Of a stretch of 5,875 nt of DNA, positions 4,837-5,875 are shown in pieces. Both the position numbers and the translations under genes were made by a program. The number at the start of each line of letters is the position of its first letter. Within the stretch, counting starts at the first letter, position 1. The notes beneath the pieces are model-generated. The model had not been told where the DNA came from, made no database searches, and worked only from the letters and a program-made list of their open reading frames with translations. Source of the stretch: DATFYM01 sp035315065 (lineage in GTDB: Bacteria; Acidobacteriota; Terriglobia; UBA7540); contig DATFYM010000173.1 in assembly GCA_035315065.1 (NCBI GenBank), positions 1 to 5,875 on the forward strand, in the 5' to 3' direction.

Positions 4837-5277
4837 TGCGCCTCATCCTCGACACCAACATCCTGCTCTCCGCGCTTCTCTCGCCCCTGGGCGCGCCGGC
4901 AAAACTTCTCGACGCCTGGGAGCGCAAGGCGTTCACGCTCGTCACCTCTGAGGCGCTCATCGCGGGATTCCGCGACGTCGCCGGCAGGCCGTTTTTCCGG
5001 ACGAGACTCCGCGCCAGCGCGGTCGAGCTACTAGCGGCGGGCCTTCAGGACTTTTCTTTCTACTGCGGGGACCTGCCCTCTGGACCCGTCGGGCCGGACA
5101 CCAAGGACAAGTTACCTGCTCGCGATGGCTGAAGCAAGCCAAGCCGAGTTCCTCGTGACCGGCGACAAGGAGCTCCTCTCCCTGAAACAGCACAAATCCG
5201 CCCGGATTATTACTCCGGCCGCGATGATCGAGATCCTGAAGGAAACTGAGAGCGGCGAACAACGGAAGGACAAGTGA
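4836..5277 (+). pseudogene. PIN-domain toxin, frameshifted and lacking one conserved acidic residue
   Basis: The first frame (4836-5132) begins MRLILDTNILLSALLSPLGAPAKLL, the classic start of a PIN nuclease with D6 and N8. After GPDTKDK it leaves the family pattern and stops at 5132. One base later, in the +1 frame from 5113, the missing half appears: YLLAMAEASQAEFLVTGDKELLSL, then RIITPAAMIEILKE, stopping at TGA 5275-5277. Joining the two gives the standard DxKDxYLLAMA and TGDKELL motifs and about 146 residues, normal for this family. The extra base is one T of the TT at 5112-5113. In addition, the second acidic residue expected in 'SEALIAEFRDV' is Gly44 (codon GGA, 4965-4967), one transition away from GAA. 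Intact relatives are RNases paired with antitoxins. Two lesions suggest a dead toxin; a sequencing error could explain only the frameshift. Confidence 0.85.
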
Positions 5278-5376
5278 AGCGCCGGTTTTAATGAGAAGGG
5301 CAAGATGCCAGTGCTGGCGGCCGACGAGGCCTGATCGCTGGAATGAATCGACACGTTAGCTTCGGATGCCGCTAAG

Positions 5377-5875
5377 TTAGTTGGGTATCCAGAAGAGATA
5401 AGTTACGATCACCTCCACCGGCGCCTCCGAAGGCGGAATGAAACGCCATCTCTTCGCGGCTTCCAGGGCAACGTCCTGTAGCGGTTCGGGACCGCTCAAG
5501 ATGGCTGCATCCTTGACCTCGCCTTCTCCGTTCACCTCGAGTTGGATCTGCACGTCGCCTTCGAGGCGATTTCTCTGTGCCTCCTCTGGGTATAGAGCGA
5601 CTTCGCCGTGCATGACAACTAAGTCCGCTGGCGCCTGGGTCAAGTAGGCGAAAACGAGCAGGGGGCTGCCGGAGCTGAACGACCGCTTTGGACGATCCAG
5701 GGAAAATTGAATGACCACTGTTAGCAGGCCGGGGCTCAACCCCATGGCGCGGCAACGAAGCTGTGCCGATCGGCCCAAGTCCTGAGCCGAGCAGAGTGGA
5801 GCCTTGAGCAGCCGCACGGACGCTTCCGTCAGTAGCTCGTGATCGCTCTTCAGCACCCGGTAATCAGAGATTTCG
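5377..5875 (-). CDS. TonB C-terminal-domain protein (5' end outside window)
   Basis: 165 residues are visible, ending at TAA 5379-5377. A GTG at 5856 could start a 159-residue protein, but the frame stays open to the window edge (EISDYRVLKSDHELL), so I treat the gene as cut by the edge. The last 72 residues or so fit a TonB C-terminal domain: YPEEAQRNRLEGDVQIQLEVNGEG and so on, with the typical 'G.V.v...SGP..L...AleAakrWRF.P' pattern and a final beta strand (VEVIVTYLFWI). TonB domains contact outer-membrane receptors from the periplasm. In many bacteria similar domains occur in proteins not known to energise transport, so the function here is open. The upstream half (Cys-containing, AQDLGRSAQLRCRAMGLSPGLLTVVIQFS) is not recognised. 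No transmembrane anchor is visible in the part available. The gene converges on the toxin pseudogene across a 99-base gap (5278-5376) with no clear terminator. Confidence 0.8.
   Translation of the reverse strand, partial: EISDYRVLKSDHELLTEASVRLLKAPLCSAQDLGRSAQLRCRAMGLSPGLLTVVIQFSLDRPKRSFSSGSPLLVFAYLTQAPADLVVMHGEVALYPEEAQRNRLEGDVQIQLEVNGEGEVKDAAILSGPEPLQDVALEAAKRWRFIPPSEAPVEVIVTYLFWIPN

Noticed and set aside
5125..5277. The 3' half of the PIN gene as a separate small gene starting at ATG 5125
   Set aside because: It contains only the second half of a PIN fold, continues the family motif begun in the other frame, and has no ribosome site, so it is part of the frameshifted toxin.
5307..5318. 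Small hairpin GCCAG-TG-CTGGC downstream of the toxin as a terminator
   Set aside because: Only five pairs and no T-run on either strand.

Overview
The window reads as a piece of a GC-rich soil-type bacterial chromosome. Acidobacteriota is my best guess. It rests on the 'cttcgcgggct' palindromes near the left end, the heptanucleotide-repeat spacers between genes, and a mixture of a membrane M28 peptidase, a TonB-like protein and a TPR protein. This is inference from style, not a phylogenetic result. No rRNA, tRNA, CRISPR array or recognisable transposase is visible.

Layout, left to right. Positions 1-125 hold the tail of an unrecognised forward gene. Positions 140-226 carry three REP-like hairpins. 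A leftward block follows: an M28-family zinc peptidase fused to about seven C-terminal membrane helices (283-2088), and upstream of it thiD, the HMP/HMP-P kinase of thiamine synthesis (2169-3029). thiD has a consensus-perfect sigma-70 promoter (TTGACA-N16-TATAAT). Between the two genes a long hairpin followed by six U residues looks like an intrinsic terminator, so the peptidase may be only partly co-transcribed with thiD. Next come a small membrane-anchored YHS-domain protein (3237-3569) and a membrane-anchored TPR protein (3766-4413), both leftward. A divergent intergenic region separates the TPR gene from a rightward toxin-antitoxin pair. The ribbon-helix-helix antitoxin is intact (4549-4836). 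The PIN-domain toxin (4836-5277) is frameshifted and also lacks one of its expected acidic residues. The right edge holds the 3' part of a leftward gene with a TonB C-terminal domain.

The most unusual signal is in the spacers. At least four unrelated repeat 'words' (NTTTCTG, GGGAGTN, AGCNNTC/GCTGANN and CCTGTCC) all repeat with a period of exactly 7 bases. Two of these arrays build hairpins, and two run into the 3' ends of the neighbouring genes and so encode their C-terminal tails. One heptad-armed hairpin occurs twice in opposite orientation on either side of the YHS gene, with 45 of 51 positions identical. The genes do not form one obvious pathway. thiD is housekeeping, the toxin-antitoxin pair looks like a decaying accessory module, and the others are envelope-associated proteins of unknown specific role.
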